A program made the position numbers and the translations under genes. The notes beneath the pieces are model-generated. The model was not told where the DNA came from and did no database searches. It saw nothing but the letters and a program-made list of their open reading frames with translations. A stretch of DNA of 64,000 nt from Pararhizobium_B sp963838155 (lineage in GTDB: Bacteria > Pseudomonadota > Alphaproteobacteria > Rhizobiales > Rhizobiaceae). The stretch lies in NCBI GenBank assembly GCA_963838155.1, contig CAWIQE010000002.1, positions 310,001-374,000 on the forward strand, written 5' to 3'. Shown here one piece after another: positions 42,908 through 52,162 of the stretch. Each line of letters begins with the position of its first letter. The stretch's first letter is position 1.

Positions 42908-45094
42908 TCAGGCGGCGTGGCTGCCGTCGGCCGAGCCGGCGTCGGTCCATTCCGGCATCATGACGAGGATGTCGTCGTAGCCCGCATCGTGAAACTCCGA
43001 AAGCGCGTCGAAGACCCGGTCGTCGGTGGGCTCGACGGCCGACATGACGAGGTCGAAGTCCGCTCCGTTGCGCACCAGCCTGCGGACGGCGGAGACCTCG
43101 CTCGCACCGCATTCGACCAGCACGATCTGATAGGCGTCCCTCAGGCCGTCGAGGATCATCGGCAGGCGCTCGGCCGCGCGCATGGCGCGGTCGGGATCGG
43201 ACATGCCGCGCGGCATCAGGTGTGCGGGCGAGATGCGGTCGCCGTGGATGGCTTCGGCAAAACCCGACTTGCGGGCAAGCACGTCGGTGACGCCCGCCTG
43301 GTCGGGTTGCGTCGCCATGAGCCGGGTCGGCAGGCCGGTCTGCGTGAGATCGACGAGAACGACGTGCATGCCCGATTCGGCGAGCAGGCGCGCGAGGATG
43401 ACGGACGCCGCCGATCCTTCGTCGCCCTCCGGGGACACGCAGACCGCCATGGTCCGCCGCTTGTCGATGAGATGGGCCGCCGCGTCGGCGATCGAGAAGC
43501 CCGCCCCTCCGGCCGGTTCGCCGGCAGCGGGCTCCCGGGGATCGGCAGGCGCGGGCAGTTCCGACGCGGGTTCCAGCGCCCGGTCTTCGCCGGCCGGCGC
43601 CGGCTCGTAGGGAGCGACGGCCCGCGAGACGGGCGTCAGCACCTGTCGCTCCTCGCCGGGAGCGCCCTCGGCGGGACGAATGGCCGGGACCGTCTCGACC
43701 GGCCGCAACGCCCTGCCGCTGAAGAGCTCTGCCAGCATGATCCACACCGACGCGAGGAGGAACGTCGCGAGCATCGCCACGATCACGATCGGCACCGTCT
43801 TCGGGAAATAGGGCTTGGCCGGCGTCACCGCGCCGGAAATGATGCGGGCGTCCGCCGGCAGTGCATCGGGGGAACTGCGCGAGCTCGCCGCCCGGTAGCG
43901 CGCGAGATAGCGGCTCAAAAGATCGCGGTCGGCCGCCGCCTCGCGCTGCAGCGCCTCCAGCTTCACCTGGCTCTCGCCGGCGCGGCCGGAGTTCTGCTTG
44001 AGCTCGTTCATCTGCCGCTTGAGTTCCTGCTCGCGCAGCTTCGCGATGCTGGCTTCGTTCTCAAGGCTCGAGAGCACCTTGCGGCTCTCCGCCTTGATGC
44101 GGCTGCCGAGTTCGGCGATCTGCGATTTCACGGCCAGGATGCGCGGGTGGCGGCTGCCAAGCGAGGTGGCGAGGTCTGCCAGCTCGGCCTGCGCGGCGAC
44201 CTCCTTCTGGCGCAGCTGCTGGATCAGCGGGGAATCGACCACGTTCGCAAGCGTGTCGATGCCGCGGTCGGCCTTGAGTGCCTCGCGCACGTTGGCGGCG
44301 CGCGCCTCCGCGTCGGCGCGCTGCGATCGCACCTTGCTCAGCTCCGATGCCATGTCGCCCAGTTCGCGGCTGGCGAGCGTGTCGTTGTTGCCGACGCTCA
44401 GGAGGCCCGACTTCGCACGGTAGTCGGCGACCTTCGATTCGGCGGCGTCGACGCGCTTGCGCAGCCGGGCGATCTCGGGCTGCAGCCACGCCGCCGCCTG
44501 GTCGTCGTCGGCCAGCTTCAGGCCGCTCTGGCGCCGGAGATAGGCGTCGGCGAGGTCGTTCGGAACCTCGGCCGCCAGCTTCGGATCCCACGAGGAGAAC
44601 TCGATGACGATGACCCGGGAACTGGCCACCTGGTAGACGTTGAGCCGGCTGGTGAACCGGTCGATGACGTCCTGCTCGGACGGCCGGGCCTTCGGGGCCG
44701 AAGCGAGGTGGAAGCGGGCGAGGATCCGCTCGATGAACGAGGAGGACTTTGCCGCCGCGCCGAATTCCGGGCGGCTCGCGAGATCGAGCTCGTCGATCAC
44801 CTTGCGGATCAGATCGGCCGATTCGATCACCTGCACCTGGCTCTTGACGCCCTGGTCGTCGATGATCGCCTGGTCGCCGCCGGCGTCGGCGGTACCCGTG
44901 AGACCGTTCCGCGCCTGGATCAGGATCCTCGTATCCGCCTTGTAGAAGGGATGCATGACGGAGACCACGCCATAGGCCGCGAAGCCCGCAAGGAGCACGA
45001 GCGGCAGCACGATCAGCCAGCGCTGCCAGATGGCGACGAACAACCTCTTCAGATCGATGTCGGCGTCGTTGACGTCAGCGCGCGCCCGATTCAT
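42908..45094 (-). CDS. Wzz/ExoP-type polysaccharide co-polymerase with degenerate kinase domain
   Basis: 728 residues. Wzz domain: TM1 at about 27-48, a large periplasmic coiled-coil region (about 60-425), and the Pro-rich TPAKPYFPKTVPI directly before TM2 (about 430-455). A ~90-residue Pro/Glu-rich linker leads to a cytoplasmic P-loop-like domain (about 545-728). Its Walker A position reads SPEGDEGSAAS without the essential Lys, and the C-terminus has no tyrosine cluster. The later VVLVDL strand is kept. It would set polymer length without autophosphorylation. GGGAGA supports the ATG at 45094. Divergent from the Wza-like gene. Confidence 0.87.
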   Translation of the reverse strand: MNRARADVNDADIDLKRLFVAIWQRWLIVLPLVLLAGFAAYGVVSVMHPFYKADTRILIQARNGLTGTADAGGDQAIIDDQGVKSQVQVIESADLIRKVIDELDLASRPEFGAAAKSSSFIERILARFHLASAPKARPSEQDVIDRFTSRLNVYQVASSRVIVIEFSSWDPKLAAEVPNDLADAYLRRQSGLKLADDDQAAAWLQPEIARLRKRVDAAESKVADYRAKSGLLSVGNNDTLASRELGDMASELSKVRSQRADAEARAANVREALKADRGIDTLANVVDSPLIQQLRQKEVAAQAELADLATSLGSRHPRILAVKSQIAELGSRIKAESRKVLSSLENEASIAKLREQELKRQMNELKQNSGRAGESQVKLEALQREAAADRDLLSRYLARYRAASSRSSPDALPADARIISGAVTPAKPYFPKTVPIVIVAMLATFLLASVWIMLAELFSGRALRPVETVPAIRPAEGAPGEERQVLTPVSRAVAPYEPAPAGEDRALEPASELPAPADPREPAAGEPAGGAGFSIADAAAHLIDKRRTMAVCVSPEGDEGSAASVILARLLAESGMHVVLVDLTQTGLPTRLMATQPDQAGVTDVLARKSGFAEAIHGDRISPAHLMPRGMSDPDRAMRAAERLPMILDGLRDAYQIVLVECGASEVSAVRRLVRNGADFDLVMSAVEPTDDRVFDALSEFHDAGYDDILVMMPEWTDAGSADGSHAA

Positions 45095-45276
45095 GTGCGT
45101 ATCTCCCAGCTTGCCGGGTCGACCGTAAAGAAAGATGGTAACGCAAGGGTTAAGGGCCGGCCCCGGCCGGCGCACCCGGCCGTCGCCGATCGCGAAGCCG
45201 ATGACCGGATTTACCGGCGGTTAACCCTGATCGGCCAAAACATGGGGAACCGAGAATTGAACGGAGCGACCGGACC

Positions 45277-45852
45277 ATGCTGCGGGCCACCACGAAGACC
45301 TTGTGCCTTGCGAGCGCTCTTCTCGCACTCGCCGCACTCGCTGCCTGCTCCAGCTACCAGCCGGCGCCGGATTCGTTCCAGACGTCGAGCATCGCGCCCT
45401 ACCGCCTCGATTCGGGCGACCGGCTACGGATCACCGTCTTCGACCAGGCGGGGCTGACAGGGACCTACAATGTCGACCAGTCTGGCTACGTTTCCTTCCC
45501 GCTCGTCGGCGCGGTGGCGGCGCGGGGCAAGACCGTCTCCGGTCTCGAGAAGACGATCGCCGCGAAGCTCCGGAACGGCTTCGTCAAGGATCCCGACGTC
45601 TCGGTCCAGGTCGACCAGTACCGCTCGATCTACATCATGGGCGAGGTCGGCCAGCCGGGCCAGTACAGCTACGTGCCCGGCATGAGCGCGCAGAACGCCA
45701 TCGCGGCGGCGGGCGGCTTCACCCCCCGGGCGGACGAGCGCCACGTGCGCATCACGCGCAAGATCAACGGCAAGCCGATCACCGGCGACGTTGCCGTGAC
45801 CGACGCGATCAGGGCGGGCGACACCATCGACGTGCGCGAACGCCTGTTCTAG
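45277..45852 (+). CDS. Wza/ExoF-type polysaccharide export lipoprotein
   Basis: 191 residues. Signal peptide with lipobox LAAC (Cys24), then the Poly_export domain (YRLDSGDRLRITVFDQAGLTG, about 43-63) and one SLBB domain (IYIMGEVGQPGQYSYVPGMS, about 125-144). Small members like this lack the outer-membrane helix of full Wza and act as periplasmic parts of the export channel. It is first in a rightward run with glycosyltransferase, priming transferase and ligase genes; the ~180-bp gap to the divergent Wzz/ExoP-like gene should hold both promoters. Confidence 0.92.
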   Translation: MLRATTKTLCLASALLALAALAACSSYQPAPDSFQTSSIAPYRLDSGDRLRITVFDQAGLTGTYNVDQSGYVSFPLVGAVAARGKTVSGLEKTIAAKLRNGFVKDPDVSVQVDQYRSIYIMGEVGQPGQYSYVPGMSAQNAIAAAGGFTPRADERHVRITRKINGKPITGDVAVTDAIRAGDTIDVRERLF

Positions 45853-45969
45853 AGCGTGGCATCGTTTCGCGGACCCGACGACATGCCCCGGCTTCTTTCC
45901 CTTGCGCGTCTCCCGACGGGATACGGGGTCATGCCCGTCCCGGGGACGCCCTAGTGCCGTGCCCTGCGA

Positions 45970-47151
45970 ATGGGTGAGACCGACCGCCTCCGCATCCTGC
46001 ACTGCTTTCGCGAACCGGCCGGCGGCGTCTTCCGGCATGTCCGCGACCTCGCGGTCCAGCACGACCGTGCGGGCCACGCGGTCGGCTTCCTCTGCGACAG
46101 CGAGACCGGCGGCGCCTTCGAGGAGGCGCTGCTGGAGAGCGTGCGCCCTCACCTCTCGCTCGGCGTGATCCGGCTTCCCATTCCGCGGTCGGCCGGCCTG
46201 TCCGACCTCGGCGTGCTGAGAAGCGCCGTGCCCAGGATCCGGGCGATCGGGCCGGACGTCATCCACGGCCACGGCGCCAAGGGCGGCGTCCTGGCGCGGC
46301 TGGCGGGGACCGCCCTTCGGCGACGGGGCAAAGGGCCCGGCCGCTTCTATTCGCCCCACGGGGGCAGTCTCCACTACAACCCGAAGAGCACGTCGGGCCG
46401 GCTCTATTTCGGTGCGGAGCGCCTCCTCGAGCGGTGCAGCGACGCGCTGATCTTCGTCAGCGACTACGAGCGGCGCACCTACGCCGCGAAGATCGGGCCG
46501 CCGCGTGCGCCGACCCATCTCGTCTACAACGGCGTCGGCGCCGAGGAGTTCGTCCCGGTGGCCGCCGGTGCCGATTGCGCCGATTTCCTCTTCGTCGGGA
46601 CGATGCGCGATCTCAAGGGACCCGACGTCTTCATCGATGCGATTGCGCGGGTTTCCGCCCGTGCGGGCCGGCCGGTGAGCGCGGTGATGGTCGGCGACGG
46701 CCCCTCGCGGGACCGCTACCGGGCGACGATCGACGAGCGGGGGCTGGCGGGGCAGATCTCGATGCGCCCGGCCATGCCGGCGCGCGAAGCGTTCGCTCTC
46801 GGGCGCATCATGTGCGTGCCGTCGCGCGCCGAAGCGATGCCCTACATCGTTCTGGAGGCGCTTGCGGCCGGAAAGCCGGTGATCGCCTCGCGCGTCGGCG
46901 GCATCCCGGAAGCGCTCGGGGCGGGTTGTCCGGCGCTGGTTCCTCCCGGCGAGGCGGATGCGCTGGCAAGGGCGATGGGCCGGTCGCTCGACGAGCCCGA
47001 ATGGCTCGCGGCGGCGATGCCGTCCGGCGACGCCTTCCAGGCCCGCTTCTCCGCCGACGCGATGGCGCGCTCGCTGCTCGCGGTCTACCGGACGTCCCGG
47101 AACGGCACGCGCGGACGGGCCCTCCCGCCCCTGCCGTCAAGCGTTTCTTAG
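45970..47151 (+). CDS. GT4-family glycosyltransferase
   Basis: 393 residues with a GT-B fold. The N-terminal acceptor domain starts with ILHCFREPAGGVFRHVRDLA and DVIHGHGAKGG. The C-terminal donor domain has FLFVGTMRDLKGPDVFIDAI and the E-x7-E pair in PSRAEAMPYIVLEALAAGKPVIAS. It would add a sugar from a nucleotide donor to the lipid-linked precursor of the local polysaccharide. It is the only conventional glycosyltransferase in this cluster, implying a short repeat unit or further transferases elsewhere. Confidence 0.9.
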   Translation: MGETDRLRILHCFREPAGGVFRHVRDLAVQHDRAGHAVGFLCDSETGGAFEEALLESVRPHLSLGVIRLPIPRSAGLSDLGVLRSAVPRIRAIGPDVIHGHGAKGGVLARLAGTALRRRGKGPGRFYSPHGGSLHYNPKSTSGRLYFGAERLLERCSDALIFVSDYERRTYAAKIGPPRAPTHLVYNGVGAEEFVPVAAGADCADFLFVGTMRDLKGPDVFIDAIARVSARAGRPVSAVMVGDGPSRDRYRATIDERGLAGQISMRPAMPAREAFALGRIMCVPSRAEAMPYIVLEALAAGKPVIASRVGGIPEALGAGCPALVPPGEADALARAMGRSLDEPEWLAAAMPSGDAFQARFSADAMARSLLAVYRTSRNGTRGRALPPLPSSVS

Positions 47152-47193
47152 GGACGACGTGCTAATCCATCCTCGAACAAGGTTCGAGGTCCC

Positions 47194-48741
47194 ATGAACA
47201 GACCCCATAGAGGCGCGGATTTCGAGAAAGGCACGGGTTCCGTCCCGGCCCCGGACGCCGCGACCCGTGCGGACGGCCCGCCGGCGGGCGAGCTCAATCC
47301 GCTCGCGATGCGAACGGCCCGACAGCTCTCCGCCGACAGCTATTCTCCCGCCATCGTCAGCGGCATGCTCCGCCTGTTCGAGTTCGCCGGATTCTCGCTG
47401 ACGGGATTTCTGGTGCTGTTCGCATACCTGGACATGCGCCTCGGCGAAAGCGCCCACTACACGCTCGCGATCCTCGTCGGCTCGTCGCTGGCGGTCGCCG
47501 CCCTGCAGCTGGCCGACGCCTATCCCGTGCCGGCCATGCGGTCGGCCGGGGGCACGCTTCCGCGGGCGCTCGTCGCCTGGACGGCCACCTTCGGCGTGCT
47601 TGCCGCGGTCGCCTTCTTCCTCAAGCTGGGCGAGCTCTATTCCCGCGTCTGGTTCGCCTCCTGGTTCGCCTGCGGGGCGATCTTCCTCGTGCTCTGCCGG
47701 ATCGCGGTTTCCGTGGCGATCCGCAAATGGGCGCGCAACGGCCGCATGGAGCGCCGCGCCGTGATCGTCGGCGGCGGCACGACGGCGCGCGACCTGATCC
47801 GGTCCATGGAGCGCGAACGGGCGAGCGACATCCGCATCTGCGGCATCTTCGACGACCGGACGGACGAACGCTCGCCGCAGGTGGTGGCCGGCTATCCGAA
47901 GCTCGGCAACCTCGCCGATCTGGTCGCATTCGTCCGCCTCGCAAGGGTGGACATGCTCATCATCTCGCTGCCGCTCGACGCGGAGGCGCGCGTGCTCGAG
48001 ATGCTCAAGCCGCTTTGGGTGCTGCCGATCGACATCCGGCTCGCGGCGCATGCCAACAGGCTGCGGTTCAGGACCAGGTCCTATTCCTATGTCGGCGGCG
48101 TTCCCATGCTCGACATCCTGGACCGACCGATCGCGGACTGGGACTCGGTCGCCAAGCGGGTTTTCGACGTCGCCTTCAGCCTCGTGGCGCTGGCGCTCCT
48201 TTGGCCGGTGATGCTGGCGGCGGCGGTGGCGGTCAAGGCGACCTCGTCGGGGCCGGTCATCTTCCGGCAGAAGCGGCACGGCTTCAACAACGAGGAAATC
48301 GACGTCTACAAGTTCCGCTCGATGTTCACCGAGATGTGCGATCCGGGCGCGCGCGCGCTCGTCACCAAGGGCGACCCCCGGGTGACGCCGGTCGGGCGGT
48401 TCATCCGCAAGACCTCCATCGACGAGCTGCCGCAGCTCGTCAACGTCCTGAAGGGCGATTTGTCGCTCGTCGGGCCGCGGCCGCACGCGCCTCATGCGCA
48501 GGCCAACAACCGGCTGTACGTGGAGGTGGTGGACGGCTACTTCGCCCGCCACAGGGTCAAGCCCGGCGTGACGGGCTGGGCCCAGATCAACGGTTGGCGC
48601 GGAGAGACCGACACCGAGGAAAAGATCCGGCAGCGCACCTCGTTCGACCTCTACTACATCGAGAACTGGTCGCTCTTCCTCGACCTCAAGATCCTCTTCC
48701 TGACGCCCTTCCGGCTGTTCGGCTCGGAAAACGCATATTGA
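47194..48741 (+). CDS. Undecaprenyl-phosphate sugar phosphotransferase (WcaJ/ExoY type)
   Basis: 515 residues: four N-terminal helices (about 55-165), a CoA-binding-like middle domain (RRAVIVGGGTTARDLIRSM, about 190-208), one further helix, and the catalytic bacterial sugar transferase domain (about 325-515). That domain has YKFRSM, SIDELPQLVNVLKGDLSLVG and GWRGETD, so the active-site Asp/Glu pair is present. It starts polysaccharide assembly by moving a hexose-1-phosphate to undecaprenyl phosphate. The stop overlaps the next start (TTGA). Confidence 0.93.
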   Translation: MNRPHRGADFEKGTGSVPAPDAATRADGPPAGELNPLAMRTARQLSADSYSPAIVSGMLRLFEFAGFSLTGFLVLFAYLDMRLGESAHYTLAILVGSSLAVAALQLADAYPVPAMRSAGGTLPRALVAWTATFGVLAAVAFFLKLGELYSRVWFASWFACGAIFLVLCRIAVSVAIRKWARNGRMERRAVIVGGGTTARDLIRSMERERASDIRICGIFDDRTDERSPQVVAGYPKLGNLADLVAFVRLARVDMLIISLPLDAEARVLEMLKPLWVLPIDIRLAAHANRLRFRTRSYSYVGGVPMLDILDRPIADWDSVAKRVFDVAFSLVALALLWPVMLAAAVAVKATSSGPVIFRQKRHGFNNEEIDVYKFRSMFTEMCDPGARALVTKGDPRVTPVGRFIRKTSIDELPQLVNVLKGDLSLVGPRPHAPHAQANNRLYVEVVDGYFARHRVKPGVTGWAQINGWRGETDTEEKIRQRTSFDLYYIENWSLFLDLKILFLTPFRLFGSENAY

Positions 48742-49997
48742 GCGACCTCGGCCTCCAGCTTCCGTCCGGCTTCGCGCCGCAGCGTGCCGCAGTCGCGCTC
48801 GTCGCCTCCTTCATGCTGATGCTCGGCATCTTCCTGTCGGGCTTCGTCATCCACGAGCCGGCGCCGTACGACCTGTTCATGGCGGCCCTGATCGGCGGCT
48901 GGAGCGTTTTCGGACTGCGGATTTCCCGGCGCGTGATGATCCTCACGGCGCTGATCGTGACGTTCATGATCGGAGGCCTCTTTTCCGTCACGACCATGGG
49001 AACGCTGGGCAAGGCGCCGCTCTACATGGCCGTCTCGGGTTTCCTCGGCTTCTCCGCGGTCTTCATCGCCGCCGTCGTCGAGGACCGCCCGAGCCGGCTG
49101 AAGCTGATCTTTCAGGGCTATTCGGCGGGCGCCGTGGTCACGGCGCTCCTCGGGATCCTCGGCTATTTCGAGCTGATACCGCACGGCGATATCTTCACCC
49201 GCTACGGCCGCGCGATGGGTGCCTTCCAGGATCCCAACGTCTTCGGGCCCTATCTCGTCCTGCCGGCTCTCTACCTGACCCACGGCATCCTGACGCGCCG
49301 CCTCCGGTCGGCCGGACCGCGGCTCGCCGCCCTGCTCGTGCTCGCCCTCGGCATCTTCCTGTCGTTCTCGCGGGCGGCGTGGGCCCTGCTGGCGTTTTCC
49401 GTCGTGCTCCTGGTCTTCCTCATGCTGCTCAAGGAACGCAGCGGCGCCTTCCGGCTGCGGATCGTCGTCCTGTCGATCGTCGCCGTCTTCGCCATCGTCG
49501 GCGGCCTCGTGCTCGCCCTCCAGATACCGCAGGTCGCGCATCTCTTCGATACGCGGGCGCATCTGGAGCAGAGCTACGACGTGGCGGAGTTCGGCCGCTT
49601 CGAGCGCCACCGCCTCGGCTTCGCCCTCGCCCTGTCGAAGCCGCTCGGCATCGGTCCGGAACAATTCGGCGTCCGCTTCGGCGAAGACCCGCACAACATC
49701 TGGCTGAAGACGCTCATGGCATATGGGTGGCTCGGCTTCGTCGCCTATGTCACGTTGATCGCCTGCACCCTCGCCTTCGGCTTCAGGCTGCTCCTGAGGG
49801 ACCGGCCCTGGCATCCCTATCTGGCGACCTCCTACATCGCCTTTCTCGGGCACGTGCTGATCGGCGACGTCATCGACACCGACCACTGGCGGCACTTCTA
49901 TCTTCTTCTCGGCATCATCTGGGGCTGCAGCGCGCTGGAGATGCGCCATCTGCGCGACATGCGGGCGAGCGCTTCGGCAGCCGGCCAGGTTCCCTGA
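48738..49997 (+). CDS. O-antigen ligase/polymerase-like membrane protein (Wzy/WaaL family)
   Basis: 419 residues with about 11 hydrophobic helices and the Wzy_C periplasmic loop containing FGRFERHRLGFALALSKPLG and the essential-type His in EDPHNIWLKTLMAYGW. Proteins of this fold either polymerise repeat units or transfer chains to an acceptor; sequence alone does not separate them. With Wzz/ExoP and Wza-like partners nearby, polymerase (Wzy) is more likely. A TTG start overlapping the wcaJ-like stop is inferred from coupling; the first ATG is about 24 codons later. Confidence 0.88.
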   Translation: MSDLGLQLPSGFAPQRAAVALVASFMLMLGIFLSGFVIHEPAPYDLFMAALIGGWSVFGLRISRRVMILTALIVTFMIGGLFSVTTMGTLGKAPLYMAVSGFLGFSAVFIAAVVEDRPSRLKLIFQGYSAGAVVTALLGILGYFELIPHGDIFTRYGRAMGAFQDPNVFGPYLVLPALYLTHGILTRRLRSAGPRLAALLVLALGIFLSFSRAAWALLAFSVVLLVFLMLLKERSGAFRLRIVVLSIVAVFAIVGGLVLALQIPQVAHLFDTRAHLEQSYDVAEFGRFERHRLGFALALSKPLGIGPEQFGVRFGEDPHNIWLKTLMAYGWLGFVAYVTLIACTLAFGFRLLLRDRPWHPYLATSYIAFLGHVLIGDVIDTDHWRHFYLLLGIIWGCSALEMRHLRDMRASASAAGQVP

Positions 49998-50015
49998 AAC
50001 GCCCGGCGAAGGCGG

Positions 50016-50252
50016 TCAGTCCGTGCCCTCGGCGATCCATGCGTCGGGGTGCACGCGCTTCTGCGTGTCGTCGTCGGTGAAGACCCACCATCCCTCGTCC
50101 GCGGCATCCCATTGGCCCGCGACGCCGTTGAGCAGGCCGACCGCGCGATACTGGCCGACCGAGCGGTTTTCCACGCCGTCTCCGTCCGTCCAGACGATCG
50201 TGACCTTGCTGCCGTCCTTCGGCGCGGTGGAAATCGGTCTTTTCGTCGACAT
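50016..50252 (-). CDS. Small conserved hypothetical protein
   Basis: 78 residues, acidic and Trp-rich (APKDGSKVTIVWTDGDGVEN, QWDAADEGWWVFTDDD). A compact beta-fold is likely. GGGAGAG precedes the ATG. It lies between the polysaccharide cluster and the zinc-type small gene, convergent with the ligase gene. No family recognised. Confidence 0.6.
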   Translation of the reverse strand: MSTKRPISTAPKDGSKVTIVWTDGDGVENRSVGQYRAVGLLNGVAGQWDAADEGWWVFTDDDTQKRVHPDAWIAEGTD

Positions 50253-50358
50253 TTCATCACTCTCCCGGCAACTGCGACGGAACGCGGCCGCACGTCCGTG
50301 GTTCCCGCGGCATCGCTCCGCTTGACCGTGTTCCCTTTTCGTTCCATCTCTGTGGGCG

Positions 50359-50616
50359 ATGACACGGACGATCCGCACACTGGGACAGGCCGCCCGCCAC
50401 GCCATGCTCGTTCGCGCCGAATGTCCGGCCTGCGACCGAAAGGCCGATTTCTTCGCGAACGATCTTTGCGGCTTCTTCGGCTTCGGGCGGGAGATCGACA
50501 GCCTGCCCTTCACATGCGGCGCCTGCGGCAGGCCGGCAACGCGAATCACCGCTATGGAATTTCCCTCCGACGAACGCGCGGACAAGGTCGTCTGGCGCCC
50601 GGTGAAGGTGAGATAG
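50359..50616 (+). CDS. Small protein with two CxxC pairs (zinc-binding type)
   Basis: 85 residues with CPAC near residue 22 and CGAC near residue 53, a typical treble-clef or zinc-ribbon spacing. The N-terminus is basic and has no signal peptide, so it is probably cytoplasmic. Function unknown. It ends 20 bp before the sulfatase stop codon (convergent). Confidence 0.6.
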   Translation: MTRTIRTLGQAARHAMLVRAECPACDRKADFFANDLCGFFGFGREIDSLPFTCGACGRPATRITAMEFPSDERADKVVWRPVKVR

Positions 50617-50635
50617 GCCCGTCGCACGGGACCGA

Positions 50636-52162
50636 TCAGCCGCCCAGGCTCTCCCGCATCCTCATGATCGCCTCGGCCGGCGCGTCGTTGGCGGCCATCA
50701 TCCGGAACAGCGCATCCTTCAGCCGCTGCCTGACCGCCGGGTCGTCGACGGGCGTCGTCTGGCCGGGATCGGCCTCCAGGTCGTAGAGGACGGTGTTCGT
50801 ATCCTCCATCTTCTCCGGAAAGTGATAGCTGTGCGTCCGGCTGTCGGCCTTGGACTTGTGGGCGATCCTGAGCAGCGGCACGCCCTTGGTGAAGTCGAAG
50901 GGGGGCACGAGGCTCGCGCTTTTCAGTTCCTCCACGGTGAAGAGCTTCGTCATGTGGGCCGGCATCAGCGTGTACTGGTAGAGGTCCTGGTTGCGCATGT
51001 CCTTCGGGTAGCAGAACAGGGTATAGCGCCCGTCGACGACGTTCACTCCGCCGCCCCAATAGCCGAACATGGCGGCCTCGCGCTGCGGCTCGTCGTTTTC
51101 CATGAGCGCGAGCAGCGACCTGCCCTCGACCTCCTCGGGAATTTCCGCCCCGAACAGGTCGCATATGGTCGGCATGAGATCGATCGTCTGCGTAAGGCTC
51201 CGCCGACGCTCGCCGGCCTTGCCGGCGTGGTCGGGATGATGGATGAAGAGCGGGATGTGGGAGATCTCCTCGTACATCGGCATGCGGTTCTTCGCCCACC
51301 AGTCGTGCTCGCCCAGCAGGAAGCCGTGGTCGGTGGTGAGGATGAGGACCGTATCCTTCCACATGTCGTGCTCGTCGAAATAGTCGAGGAAGCGCCCGAG
51401 CAGGGCGTCGCAATGGGTCAGCAGCGCGAAATAGTTGGCGCGCAGCTCGTCGATCTGCTCCTGCGGCTCGGTCACGCGCTCGTAGCGCGGCCAGTCGAGG
51501 ATCGGTCCATCGTAGTCGGTCGGAAACAGCTCCCGGTACTTCTCCGGCGCGAAGAAGGGCTCGTGCGGATCGAAGGTCTCGACCTGCAGGAACCAGTCGT
51601 CGGCGCTCCTGTTGATGTCGAGGAACTGGAACGCGGCCTCGAAGCACAGCGTCGAGGGGAAGTCCTTCTCCTCTTTGATGAACTCCCGGTTGATCATGTA
51701 GTTGTATGGGTTCTGCTTCGAGTTCGGATCGTTCTGGCTCGGATGGTATTTTTCCCGGATGCGCTCGATCGGCGAGGTCAGCAGAACCTTCCACGGGTCG
51801 GATTCCTGGCCGCGGACGAATTCGAAGGAATTGTAGCGCGTATGATAGGTCGCGCCGCCGTCCTCCCAGTAGTGGTAGTGGTCGGAGATGAGGTGCGAAT
51901 AGGCGCCGGCGGTCTTCAGCAGCTCGGGGAAGGAATTGTCGAAGGGTTCGAGCGGCCCCCAGCTGCGGTGCAGGAAGGTGTGGCGGCCGGTCTGCATGTC
52001 GCGGCGCGCCGGCATGCAGGGCATGGAGCCGATATAATGGCTGTCGAACGTGACGCAGCGCTCGGCGAGCCGGCGGAAGTTCGGCGTCTTCAGGATCTGG
52101 CCGCCGTAGGGCTCCAGCATCAGCCGGTTGAGCGAGTCGAAAAGCAGGAAGACGGTTTTCAT
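50636..52162 (-). CDS. Type I sulfatase in an ABC-transporter operon
   Basis: 508 residues. The sulfatase signature CxPxR is CMPAR with Cys49, the residue turned into formylglycine by the maturation enzyme. Metal ligands are Asp9 (LFDSLN) and the downstream TTDHGFLLGEHDWWAKN (Asp, His). It hydrolyses sulfate esters or N-sulfates. No signal peptide is seen, so it is likely cytoplasmic and acts after uptake. The start overlaps the ATPase stop as ATGA; it is the last gene of the operon. The maturase is not in the window. The substrate is unknown; a sulfated sugar or amino sugar is inferred from the sugar-type transporter. Confidence 0.85.
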   Translation of the reverse strand: MKTVFLLFDSLNRLMLEPYGGQILKTPNFRRLAERCVTFDSHYIGSMPCMPARRDMQTGRHTFLHRSWGPLEPFDNSFPELLKTAGAYSHLISDHYHYWEDGGATYHTRYNSFEFVRGQESDPWKVLLTSPIERIREKYHPSQNDPNSKQNPYNYMINREFIKEEKDFPSTLCFEAAFQFLDINRSADDWFLQVETFDPHEPFFAPEKYRELFPTDYDGPILDWPRYERVTEPQEQIDELRANYFALLTHCDALLGRFLDYFDEHDMWKDTVLILTTDHGFLLGEHDWWAKNRMPMYEEISHIPLFIHHPDHAGKAGERRRSLTQTIDLMPTICDLFGAEIPEEVEGRSLLALMENDEPQREAAMFGYWGGGVNVVDGRYTLFCYPKDMRNQDLYQYTLMPAHMTKLFTVEELKSASLVPPFDFTKGVPLLRIAHKSKADSRTHSYHFPEKMEDTNTVLYDLEADPGQTTPVDDPAVRQRLKDALFRMMAANDAPAEAIMRMRESLGG

